From NCBI GenBank assembly GCA_937923405.1, contig CALDUY010000033.1, positions 62,001 to 126,000 of the forward strand: a stretch of DNA of 64,000 nucleotides, in the 5' to 3' direction. The DNA comes from an uncultured Gemmataceae bacterium. GTDB lineage: Bacteria; Planctomycetota; Planctomycetia; Gemmatales; Gemmataceae. The translations under genes were made by a program, and so were the position numbers. The notes under the pieces are model-generated. The model ran no database searches. It was not told the origin of the DNA and worked only from the letters and a program-made list of their open reading frames with translations. This document shows, piece after piece, positions 8,995 to 16,492 of the stretch. Position 1 is the first letter of the stretch. Every line of letters starts with the position of its first letter.

Positions 8995-9101
8995 ACCGGC
9001 GGGTAGGCGAAACGATCAGGCAGGAAATCTACTCACTTATCATCATACTAGAGAATTCTCACTTCAGAAAGCGAAATCGGCGGCGGATTTCGCGCCGATT
9101 C
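8995..9101. repeat. 107-bp perfect direct repeat, copy 2
   Basis: Identical to 6805-6911, same orientation, including the GAGAATTCTC palindrome and the AATCGGCG hairpin. It ends 62 bases upstream of the kinase ATG. If the repeat carries the leftward promoter of the DUF1592 gene, this copy would also drive the lipoprotein/DUF1559 pair, which points the same way. Confidence 0.95.
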
Positions 9102-9163
9102 GAGGTATCCTTTGATCAGGTTGCAAATGATGTCGACGGCTATTTTTTGGGGATTCTAGTGTG

Positions 9164-12100
9164 ATGCACCTCGAAGCCAAATCGCTGGACGATTACATTG
9201 AGGTATTCGAGCGCGATCATCTATCGGGGAGTCGTCGTGACTTACGCAGTTATCTGCCCGATCGCTCTGACGATCTGTACCTACCGGTTCTCCGCGAACT
9301 GGTTCGGATCGATCTGGAACTGGGTTGGGAAGCTCGCCGACCGCGTCGCCTGCAAGAGTATCAATTTGAATTTCCCGAATTATTCGCCGATCCGCAGAGT
9401 TTGCAAGAGGTTGCGTTCGAAGAATTTCGGTTGCGGCGACAGGCGGGAGACAAGCCCACGCCGGAAGAGTATTCCCAACGCTTTGGTGTTCGCACCGACG
9501 GTTGGATCGCTCCGCAGTTCGATTCGTTTGAAGCTGAATTGGCCAGCGTCCGTCTAGAATCCGCCGCCCGATCGTTTCGCGAATTCCGCCTCGCAAGCGA
9601 CAACGAGGCATCGCTTTGCCTACAAAATTGGGATCCTCCCGCCGAGGTCGGAGCCGAAGTTGCACGCCTCTTTCGTGGTCTTCATCAAGCCGATCAACAC
9701 TTGGCCAACCGTATCGCTGACGGCCTAGCAACCATGCCACAATCGGGAGAGGAATTCGCCGGTTTTCACCTACTCACTGAACTGGGTCGTGGTGCGTTCG
9801 GTCGAGTATTTCTGGCACGGCAAGCCGCTCTTGCGGATCGTCCGGTTGCCCTGAAGATCGCTCCCGACGTGGGGGGCGAGTCGCAAATGCTGGCTCAGCT
9901 TCAACATACGCACATCGTGCCGATCTACTCGATCCATCGAGCCGGGGCATTGCAAGCAGTTTGTATGCCTTATCAAGGCTCGGTCACAGTCGCTGATCTG
10001 ACCCGCCAGTTGCGTTCGATGGAGAATTTGCCCCTTCACGGCGATGCTTTGTTTCAGATGCTGGAACAGTATCGTCGTGGGAGCAAGCCCCGCTCGCTTG
10101 GCCCGTCTCCTGTACGCGAACGGTTAGCGGAAATGGATTATTGCTCCGCTGTTCTGTGGCTGGGCGGTCGTCTGGCCGACGGATTAGCCCATGCTCACGA
10201 GCGAAGCATCTTTCATCGAGACATTAAGCCGGCCAATCTGCTGCTCTCGGACGAAGGCTTGCCGATGCTGCTGGACTTCAATGTCGCTGAAGATGTGAAG
10301 AATCAGACCGTCGCGGCAGCGATGCTCGGCGGCACTTTGCCGTACATGGCACCAGAACACCTGCGAGCGTTTCAGCAAGGGCAGGGCCAAATCGATGGCC
10401 GCGCAGACGTCTACTCCTTGGGAATTGTTCTGTTTGAACTGCTCACAGGGCGATTTCCCTTCCCAGTCCATCGACTTTCAAGCGATACTCCACAAGCGAT
10501 GGATGAACTGGTCACCGCCACGCTGCGAGACCGCAGCAGTGTGCCACCATGCCCACGTACCTTCAATCCAAGAATCAGCCCTGCCACGGCAGCGATCGTT
10601 CGGCATTGCCTGCAACCCGATCCCCAGCAGCGCTACCAGTCAGCCCGACAGCTACAAGAGGACATCGAGCGTCACCTACGCCACGAACCGCTACGTCACT
10701 TGTCCGAACCATCCCTGGTCGAACGTGGAAGAAAATGGGTGACGCGCAATCCCAAATTATTGTTGCGTCTGAGCCTGGTTGGTCTGTTGCTGTTGACTGT
10801 CGCCGTCACTTGGTTCGCCTACTACTGGTCGCATCAGTCCCTCGTTCGTCAGGCACGAGAGAACCGCGATGCGTTCACGCCCTTGTACAATCGTGCTCAA
10901 TTTCTGCTGTTGGCGAACTTCGCCAGTGAGGAAGATCGCGCTCGAGGAATCGAGGCCGCCCGCCAAGCACTGGGTTTATATCGGGTGTTGCACGATGACG
11001 ACTGGCAGCATCGTCCTGTAATGCAAGTCATGAACTCAGAGGAACGTCAACAGCTCCTAGCGGAGCAAGGCGAGCTACTGCTGCTGCTGGCCAATCGAAG
11101 TGACAACACTTCCGAAGCGCTCGCCTTGAACAGCCGAGCTGAACGCTGTTTCACTTCGGAGATTCCCTTTCTACTTTGGATCCAACGTGCCCGCTTGTTG
11201 GAGAAATCCGATCCCACCGAAGCGGAGCGATGTCGCAAACTCATCCCACAGAGCATATCCGACTCGCCGCGGGAGTTATACCTGAGGGGGCATGAACTGT
11301 TACGAGAACGAAAATATCGCGCAGTTCAGGAATTGTTGCGGCCTGTTGTCGAAGCTCGACCGGACAGTTACGCTGCTCAGTTTCTCTTGGCACTGGCGTT
11401 CGAGGGAACCGGAAACGAGGCGTCGGCTTGTCGCTGCTACACCGCATGTATTGCCCTGGAGCCGAAGTTCTTCGCTCCCTATGCTGCGCGAGGATTGAGC
11501 TACCTTCGCCAGCGGAGCCTGGCCGAAGCCTTGACGGATCTAGATCGTGCCGTGGAGTTAGAGCCGGATCGCGCAGAGACCTATTTCAGCCGGGCACAGG
11601 TTTTCCAAGCCTTGCGCGACGAAACAGGTAAGCCGCGCGCTCGCGAGGCGCTGGCGGACCTGGAAACCGCTCAAAAGAAAGGGTTTGTCGGCACACGGAT
11701 CTATTTCCAACTGGCTCGCGTCAAGCGCCTGCTGGGCGACGAAGCCGGCGCGAATGCGGAGTTTCAACGAGGATTGCAGACCACCCCAAACGACGCACGC
11801 AGCTGGGACTCGCGCGGATTTGCTCGCATGCAACGAGATCCGCAGGGAGCGTTGCGCGATTTCGACGAAGCCCTGAAACTTGACCCCACCATGCAGAATG
11901 CGTTGATGAACAAAGCGCACGTCCTCGCCGAGATTCTCCATCGTCCAAACGAGGCTCGCACAGTGCTGGAACGAGCGATTTCAGCTTATCCGGAATATGC
12001 ACCTGCTCTAGCCGGACAGGCGGTGATCCTCGGCCGGCTGAAACAGCGCGACGAGGCCCTCGATCGCATCGAACAAGCCCTGCGATACGACAAATCCGGC

Positions 12101-12343
12101 GAGACGCTCTACCAAGCGGGCTGTGTCTACGCCCTGACCAGTCAAGTCGAACCGGACGATGCCAACGCTGCGATTTTTTATCTGCGAACAGCCCTTGAGA
12201 CTCGCTTTGGTCTGGAGTATCTCGACGACGATCCCGATCTAAATCCGATCCGCACTCGGGCAGAATTCGCTCGGCTGAAACGGCTCGCGGAGGAACTGCG
12301 ACATCAGGTGCCTCCACCTCGACCAAGAGATCGAATGCGTTGA
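9164..12343 (+). CDS. Membrane Ser/Thr protein kinase with TPR sensor region
   Basis: 1059 aa. The start is taken as the ATG at 9164; a GTG lies one codon earlier. An N-terminal region (1-200) contains helices typical of planctomycete kinases. The kinase domain (about 200-510) has the glycine loop GRGAFGRVF, ALKI with the ATP lysine, catalytic HRDIKPANLL near residue 351, and GGTLPYMAPEHL. The metal-binding DFG is DFN here; Asp is kept. A single membrane segment (about 531-555) leads to a C-terminal region of TPR-like repeats (about 560-1000). Role: phosphorylation signalling across or at a membrane, targets unknown. The ECF sigma factor gene follows 95 bases downstream and the HD-GYP gene after that, a grouping that suggests a common signalling unit. 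Confidence 0.9.
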   Translation: MHLEAKSLDDYIEVFERDHLSGSRRDLRSYLPDRSDDLYLPVLRELVRIDLELGWEARRPRRLQEYQFEFPELFADPQSLQEVAFEEFRLRRQAGDKPTPEEYSQRFGVRTDGWIAPQFDSFEAELASVRLESAARSFREFRLASDNEASLCLQNWDPPAEVGAEVARLFRGLHQADQHLANRIADGLATMPQSGEEFAGFHLLTELGRGAFGRVFLARQAALADRPVALKIAPDVGGESQMLAQLQHTHIVPIYSIHRAGALQAVCMPYQGSVTVADLTRQLRSMENLPLHGDALFQMLEQYRRGSKPRSLGPSPVRERLAEMDYCSAVLWLGGRLADGLAHAHERSIFHRDIKPANLLLSDEGLPMLLDFNVAEDVKNQTVAAAMLGGTLPYMAPEHLRAFQQGQGQIDGRADVYSLGIVLFELLTGRFPFPVHRLSSDTPQAMDELVTATLRDRSSVPPCPRTFNPRISPATAAIVRHCLQPDPQQRYQSARQLQEDIERHLRHEPLRHLSEPSLVERGRKWVTRNPKLLLRLSLVGLLLLTVAVTWFAYYWSHQSLVRQARENRDAFTPLYNRAQFLLLANFASEEDRARGIEAARQALGLYRVLHDDDWQHRPVMQVMNSEERQQLLAEQGELLLLLANRSDNTSEALALNSRAERCFTSEIPFLLWIQRARLLEKSDPTEAERCRKLIPQSISDSPRELYLRGHELLRERKYRAVQELLRPVVEARPDSYAAQFLLALAFEGTGNEASACRCYTACIALEPKFFAPYAARGLSYLRQRSLAEALTDLDRAVELEPDRAETYFSRAQVFQALRDETGKPRAREALADLETAQKKGFVGTRIYFQLARVKRLLGDEAGANAEFQRGLQTTPNDARSWDSRGFARMQRDPQGALRDFDEALKLDPTMQNALMNKAHVLAEILHRPNEARTVLERAISAYPEYAPALAGQAVILGRLKQRDEALDRIEQALRYDKSGETLYQAGCVYALTSQVEPDDANAAIFYLRTALETRFGLEYLDDDPDLNPIRTRAEFARLKRLAEELRHQVPPPRPRDRMR

Positions 12344-12438
12344 TTTTCACTCTCCGACCGCTCTGTGACCTATGATAAAGTGAGTCTGCTTTTCTTGGCG
12401 GATGTTCAGTGCAACCTAGGTTAGTCAGAGCAACAGAG

Positions 12439-13038
12439 ATGAGTGAGCCAACGACTGATTCCGTCGCCCTGACCGAGTCGGAAAGCGTCTCGGATCGCTC
12501 TTTGATTGTGCGACTACGCGGCGGACAACAAGACGCAGCCACCAAATTGTATCTTCGCTATGCTCAGCGACTGCGGGCCCTGGTCCGTTCTCGTTGTTCC
12601 AATCAACTAGCGCGACGGCTCGAACCCGAAGATATCGTTCAGTCGGTTTTTCGTCGACTTTTTCGTCGGGTCTTACAGGGCGATTACGATGTACCTCCTG
12701 GAGAGGAACTCTGGGGGCTGCTCCTGGTCATTACCTTGAACAAGATTCGTACTGAGGAGACGTACCATCGAGCCGGCAAACGTGATGTGCGGGTCTGCAC
12801 CAATTCCGAGGATCCTTCGATCTATCCGACACGTGACGAGGACACCGCCTTACTTCAGATCTGTGTCGAAGACGTGCTGAGCCGTCTTTCACCAGCCCAA
12901 CGAGAAATGGCCGAACTTCGCATTCAAGGTCACGAGGTTGCCGACATTGCTCAGCGCTTGGGTCGCTCTAAACGCACTGTAGAGCGGATGCTTCAAGACG
13001 TGCGAACGCGACTCAAACAGTTACTCCATGTCGAGTAA
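12439..13038 (+). CDS. ECF-family RNA polymerase sigma factor
   Basis: 199 aa from the ATG at 12439; an in-frame GTG at 12409 is possible but lies outside the usual family start. Region sigma-2 is seen as QQDAATKLYLRYAQRLRALV through LEPEDIVQSVFRRLF, and region sigma-4 as LSPAQREMAELRIQGHEVADIAQRLGRS followed by RTVERMLQDVRTRLKQLL, the -35-binding helix-turn-helix. This composition fits the planctomycete ECF groups encoded next to Ser/Thr kinases, where phosphorylation is thought to replace a classical anti-sigma factor. Here the kinase gene is immediately upstream. The 3' end overlaps the start of the HD-GYP gene by 11 bases, so the two are co-translated. Confidence 0.9.
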   Translation: MSEPTTDSVALTESESVSDRSLIVRLRGGQQDAATKLYLRYAQRLRALVRSRCSNQLARRLEPEDIVQSVFRRLFRRVLQGDYDVPPGEELWGLLLVITLNKIRTEETYHRAGKRDVRVCTNSEDPSIYPTRDEDTALLQICVEDVLSRLSPAQREMAELRIQGHEVADIAQRLGRSKRTVERMLQDVRTRLKQLLHVE

Positions 13039-14260
13039 TTGCAACGTCTGTCCATCAAGAGGATCTCCCTTGAACTCTATTGTCCGACCTACTCTCGACC
13101 CACCACAGCTACGCCGAGAGATCGATATACTGGAAAATCTGGATCGCTTTCTTGTACAGCTTCAGGCTGCTCAGGACGTGCAGCGGCAACTGCGCACCAC
13201 TCTGGAAATGGTGCGCGGACTCACACAGTGTGATCTGACCGTGTTGTACTCAGCGGCGACGAGAGAGGTGCTTGACTGGGTTGCACCGAGACGACCCGAT
13301 CTCAACGCTCTCTGTTCTCTCGCGGAACAACTGCTGGAACACGCCAGCCCGAGCGAATCTACCCTTTTGAGAGCGTTCAAAGAGCCTTTCTCAGAAACGC
13401 TTTCTGTTCGAGGAGTAGCTCTGGTACGCTTGAGCCGTTCGCGTGGGGTATGGTTACTGGCGTTGCGGCAGGCCGGACCGCTTGGGCCTCGTGAATTGAA
13501 CATGATGATCCTGAGCCGGCGCTTGCTGCAACAACAGCAATCCCAGGTGCAAGCGCAGGATCGCTTGTGCGACATGATGTTTAGCCTGGTACGCTGTCTG
13601 GCGGCTGCTCTTGATGCTCGCGATCCCTATACTTGGGGCCACAGCGAACGAGTAGCCCGTATCGCAGTACGACTCGCCGAACATCTTCGGCTGCCAGCGT
13701 CGACTTCTAGTGAGCTATATTTGGGAGGTCTTTTACACGACATCGGGAAAATCGGTGTGCCAGATCAGGTTCTGCGTAAACCGGGCCGTCTGGAAGAGGC
13801 CGAGATGGCCCTGGTCCGCGAACACGTCGTCATCGGTGAGGCAATTGTCTCACACGTGCGACAAATGCCTCAACTGCGTGCTATGGTTCGCCATCATCAT
13901 GAACATTTTGATGGAACCGGATACCCCGACGGGTTGATGGGCGAGTCGATTCCACAACTGGCCCGTATTCTCGCGGTAGCCGATGCTTTCGACGCCATGA
14001 TGTCCAATCGCCCCTATCGCAAAGCGATGGATCCGGCCCGGATCGAGGCCATCTTCCAGGCTGGGTCAGCTAGCCAGTGGGATCCGGTCATCGTTGATGC
14101 CCTTTTAGAATGCAAAGCGGACATCTTTGCTATTTGTCAGCGGGGTATCGGCGATTCGGTCGTGAAAGCCGTCGAGCAAGCCTTACAGGACGACGAAGGC
14201 GTTGCCGGGGCCATGCGTTCGTTCCTTGGCACGATGACTCGGCCTGAACTACCCAAGTAG
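13028..14260 (+). CDS. HD-GYP domain phosphodiesterase with N-terminal GAF-like region
   Basis: 410 aa. The N-terminal 180 residues look like a GAF-type sensory fold (hydrophobic strands, DLTVLYSA, GVALVRLSRSRGVWLLALR). The C-terminal HD-GYP domain has GHSERVARIA, the metal-binding LLHDIGKIGVPD, VRHHHEHFDGTGYPDG and VADAFDAMMSNRPYR, all intact, so it should be an active cyclic-di-GMP phosphodiesterase or a related regulator. No receiver domain is attached. The start overlaps the end of the sigma factor gene. A weak 5-bp stem around 14266-14285 may mark the transcript end; the gap to the next gene is 143 bases. Confidence 0.92.
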   Translation: MSSNCNVCPSRGSPLNSIVRPTLDPPQLRREIDILENLDRFLVQLQAAQDVQRQLRTTLEMVRGLTQCDLTVLYSAATREVLDWVAPRRPDLNALCSLAEQLLEHASPSESTLLRAFKEPFSETLSVRGVALVRLSRSRGVWLLALRQAGPLGPRELNMMILSRRLLQQQQSQVQAQDRLCDMMFSLVRCLAAALDARDPYTWGHSERVARIAVRLAEHLRLPASTSSELYLGGLLHDIGKIGVPDQVLRKPGRLEEAEMALVREHVVIGEAIVSHVRQMPQLRAMVRHHHEHFDGTGYPDGLMGESIPQLARILAVADAFDAMMSNRPYRKAMDPARIEAIFQAGSASQWDPVIVDALLECKADIFAICQRGIGDSVVKAVEQALQDDEGVAGAMRSFLGTMTRPELPK

Positions 14261-14403
14261 GCTCCGCCAGAATTTTTTGGCGAATACCTGCAAAAACTAG
14301 GGTTCCTGCATGTGTAAACTCGGAATAGAGGATTTAGTTTAACCCGGCTCTCCCCTCTCAGCCGGCGACCTAGTCTCCCCGAAAAAGGGAAAGGTATCAC
14401 TCC

Positions 14404-16359
14404 GTGAAGCAACAGCGCCGCCTCACCGTCGAGGCACTTGAAGATCGGGTCGTTCCCGCCACTTGGAACACTCCTTGGCCAGATGCCAGCCGATTGACGC
14501 TAAGTTTCATGCCGGATGGCACGAAAATCGGCCAACAAGAGAGCAACCTATTTGCCACCTTAAACGCCCTGACGTCGACTACGCACTGGCAGCGTCAGAT
14601 TCTTCGTGCCTTCCAGAATTGGGTGATTCACGCCAACATCAACATTGGCTTGGTCGCTGATGAGGGACAGGCCTACGGAACCAATGGCAAGCCGCAATCT
14701 GACTCCCGTTTCGGCGACATTCGCCTCGGTGCCGCAACTTATGGCGACAGTGTGATTGCCTTTTCGTCGCCGTTCGACATTCTGGCATCTACTGCCGCTG
14801 GGGATGTGCGAATCAACAGCACAATGTTCCAGGATCGAACCTTCGATCTGTTCACCGCCATGCTACAGGAGGCGGGTCACACACTGGGTATCGGCAACAG
14901 TGCTGATCCTTCCTCGGCGATGTACGAGGAATACCTCGGCCCCCGTCTGGGACTTAGCAACTCCGATATCGCTGCAATTCAGGCTCTGTATGGGCCCCGT
15001 CCAGCAGATGAGTTCGAGGGGCGAACCGGCAACGAGACTCTTGCTACGGCAGCTCCTCTCAGTCTCATCAAGGATGCCGACGGAATTCTGTCCGTTTCTC
15101 TTCGTGCCGATCTGACGACACCAACCGATGGCGATGTTTATTCGTTCCGGGCACCGACGTTGACCAGCGGATTGCTCCTGCGGTTGCACCGAGCCGGGAT
15201 CAGTCTAGTCACTCCTCGAGTGACCGTCTTCGACTCAACCGGTCGAGTAATCGGTTCCACGGAGACCACCGATCCGACCTCAGGTGATTTGCTGCTGAGA
15301 CTCAGCAATATCCGCCCATTAGCTCTCTACTACGTCCGTGTCGAAGGCGTGGGCGAGGAACTCTTCCGTGTCGGCAGTTACGGCTTAACCATTCAATCGT
15401 TGACCGCGGTCAATTCCCTGCTCGGCTCGACCTTCGCCACGGTGAATGATCTTGGCTCGATCTTGACGAACGTCGATCTACACACCAACGACTCCTTCTT
15501 AACTGCGACTGGATTACTTGGTAGCCTGTTCGCTCCGGACTCGCGATTCGACGTGGCCTATCACGCCAGCATCCACAACACACAAGACGTCGACTTTTAC
15601 CGTCTGCAATCTCCGAAAGTTGCCGTCGGCGACAATGTCATGACTGTTATGGTCTGGGGAACCGGTACCAGTGAACTGTTACCGAAAGTCTCCGTGTTTG
15701 ATGCTGCTCGCAATCCGGTTGAAGCGGAAGTTCTCGTCAACGACGGCGGAATCCTCACCGTGCAAGTGATCGGAGTCAAACCAGACTCGACTTACTTCGT
15801 TAAGGTAGAAGCGGCCGTCAAAACTGGTCGCCAGGCCGTGGGCAACTACTTTCTCGGCATCGATTTCAGCGATCGAGCCATTCGCTTGAAGACATTCGCC
15901 CAGGAGCAGCTCGGCTCGTCGCGGCCAGAATCGCTCGCCCTTCTCCAAGTCCATCGCACGGCGATGTTCCACTTTGTGTTAGAGACCGATTCGTCGGCGG
16001 GAGTTGAACTGGAGATTCGCGATCTTCAAGGTGAATTGATTCGAGTGATTCGCTCGACGGCCAACGACTCACGCAGTCTGACCGTCACGCTCGATGCCGG
16101 GTTCTACACCTTCGCTTTGCGCTCCCTTGGCACCTCGCTCGCGAACTATCACCTCAAAGGAACGATCGTCACCGATCCTATTGGACCTCGACCGAAAGAT
16201 TCCAGCGGCGACTCGAACACCTCGCAGACCACGGGAGGCAGTTCCGGGGATGCTAAGCAGGATTGGTTCTACGACAGTTACTGGTACTATTGGTATCCGG
16301 AACAAGAATCTGGCAGTGGTGTAAAGTCGCAAAGTGGCGATTCTGGCTATCGTGGTTGA
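14404..16359 (+). CDS. Surface protein with matrixin-like domain lacking zinc ligands
   Basis: 651 aa, GTG start. The N terminus has LTVEALEDRVVPATW, the motif that opens many planctomycete extracellular proteins in place of an ordinary signal peptide. Residues about 20-200 follow the matrixin (peptidase M10) fold, but the zinc site that should read HExxHxxGxxH is QEAGHTLGIGN: Gln155 and Asn165 replace two histidines, while Glu156, His159 and the Met-turn SAMY are kept. It is therefore probably not a protease. The rest carries two or three pre-peptidase-C-like beta domains (DGDVYSFRAP, TQDVDFYRLQ) and a Ser/Gly/Tyr-rich tail. It may serve as a binding or structural surface protein. Confidence 0.75.
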   Translation: MKQQRRLTVEALEDRVVPATWNTPWPDASRLTLSFMPDGTKIGQQESNLFATLNALTSTTHWQRQILRAFQNWVIHANINIGLVADEGQAYGTNGKPQSDSRFGDIRLGAATYGDSVIAFSSPFDILASTAAGDVRINSTMFQDRTFDLFTAMLQEAGHTLGIGNSADPSSAMYEEYLGPRLGLSNSDIAAIQALYGPRPADEFEGRTGNETLATAAPLSLIKDADGILSVSLRADLTTPTDGDVYSFRAPTLTSGLLLRLHRAGISLVTPRVTVFDSTGRVIGSTETTDPTSGDLLLRLSNIRPLALYYVRVEGVGEELFRVGSYGLTIQSLTAVNSLLGSTFATVNDLGSILTNVDLHTNDSFLTATGLLGSLFAPDSRFDVAYHASIHNTQDVDFYRLQSPKVAVGDNVMTVMVWGTGTSELLPKVSVFDAARNPVEAEVLVNDGGILTVQVIGVKPDSTYFVKVEAAVKTGRQAVGNYFLGIDFSDRAIRLKTFAQEQLGSSRPESLALLQVHRTAMFHFVLETDSSAGVELEIRDLQGELIRVIRSTANDSRSLTVTLDAGFYTFALRSLGTSLANYHLKGTIVTDPIGPRPKDSSGDSNTSQTTGGSSGDAKQDWFYDSYWYYWYPEQESGSGVKSQSGDSGYRG

Positions 16360-16405
16360 GGCGGAATCGCCGGCTACTCGTCTTCCGTACTCTGGACCGT
16401 ACAAT

Positions 16406-16444
16406 CAACCCCTGCGAGGTGAGTGGATCACCCCGCGGGGGTTG
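16406..16444 (+). promoter_or_regulatory. Strong hairpin 49 bases upstream of lysC (attenuator or terminator candidate)
   Basis: CAACCCCTGCG (16406-16416) pairs with CGCGGGGGTTG (16434-16444) with one G-U pair. After one mismatch the stem continues as GGTGA/TCACC (16418-16422 and 16428-16432) around loop GTGGA. No T run follows, so it is not a textbook terminator. It could end transcripts of the surface-protein gene or control aspartokinase expression. Confidence 0.6.
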
Positions 16445-16492
16445 TGTCGCGCGGATTCGTGGCCACCCGGTTTCCAGAGCAGGATCAATAAA

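Noticed and set aside
11721-12545. 274-aa open frame on the minus strand
   Set aside because: Antisense to the kinase TPR region and sigma factor gene; its sequence is Arg/Ser-rich and shadow-like with no family motif.
14260-14403. Terminator after the HD-GYP gene
   Set aside because: Only a 5-bp stem with no T run following; too weak to list.
16334-16492. 53-codon N-terminal extension of aspartokinase
   Set aside because: It overlaps the preceding gene and the hairpin, lacks conservation signs, and the GTG at 16493 has a good RBS and the family start.
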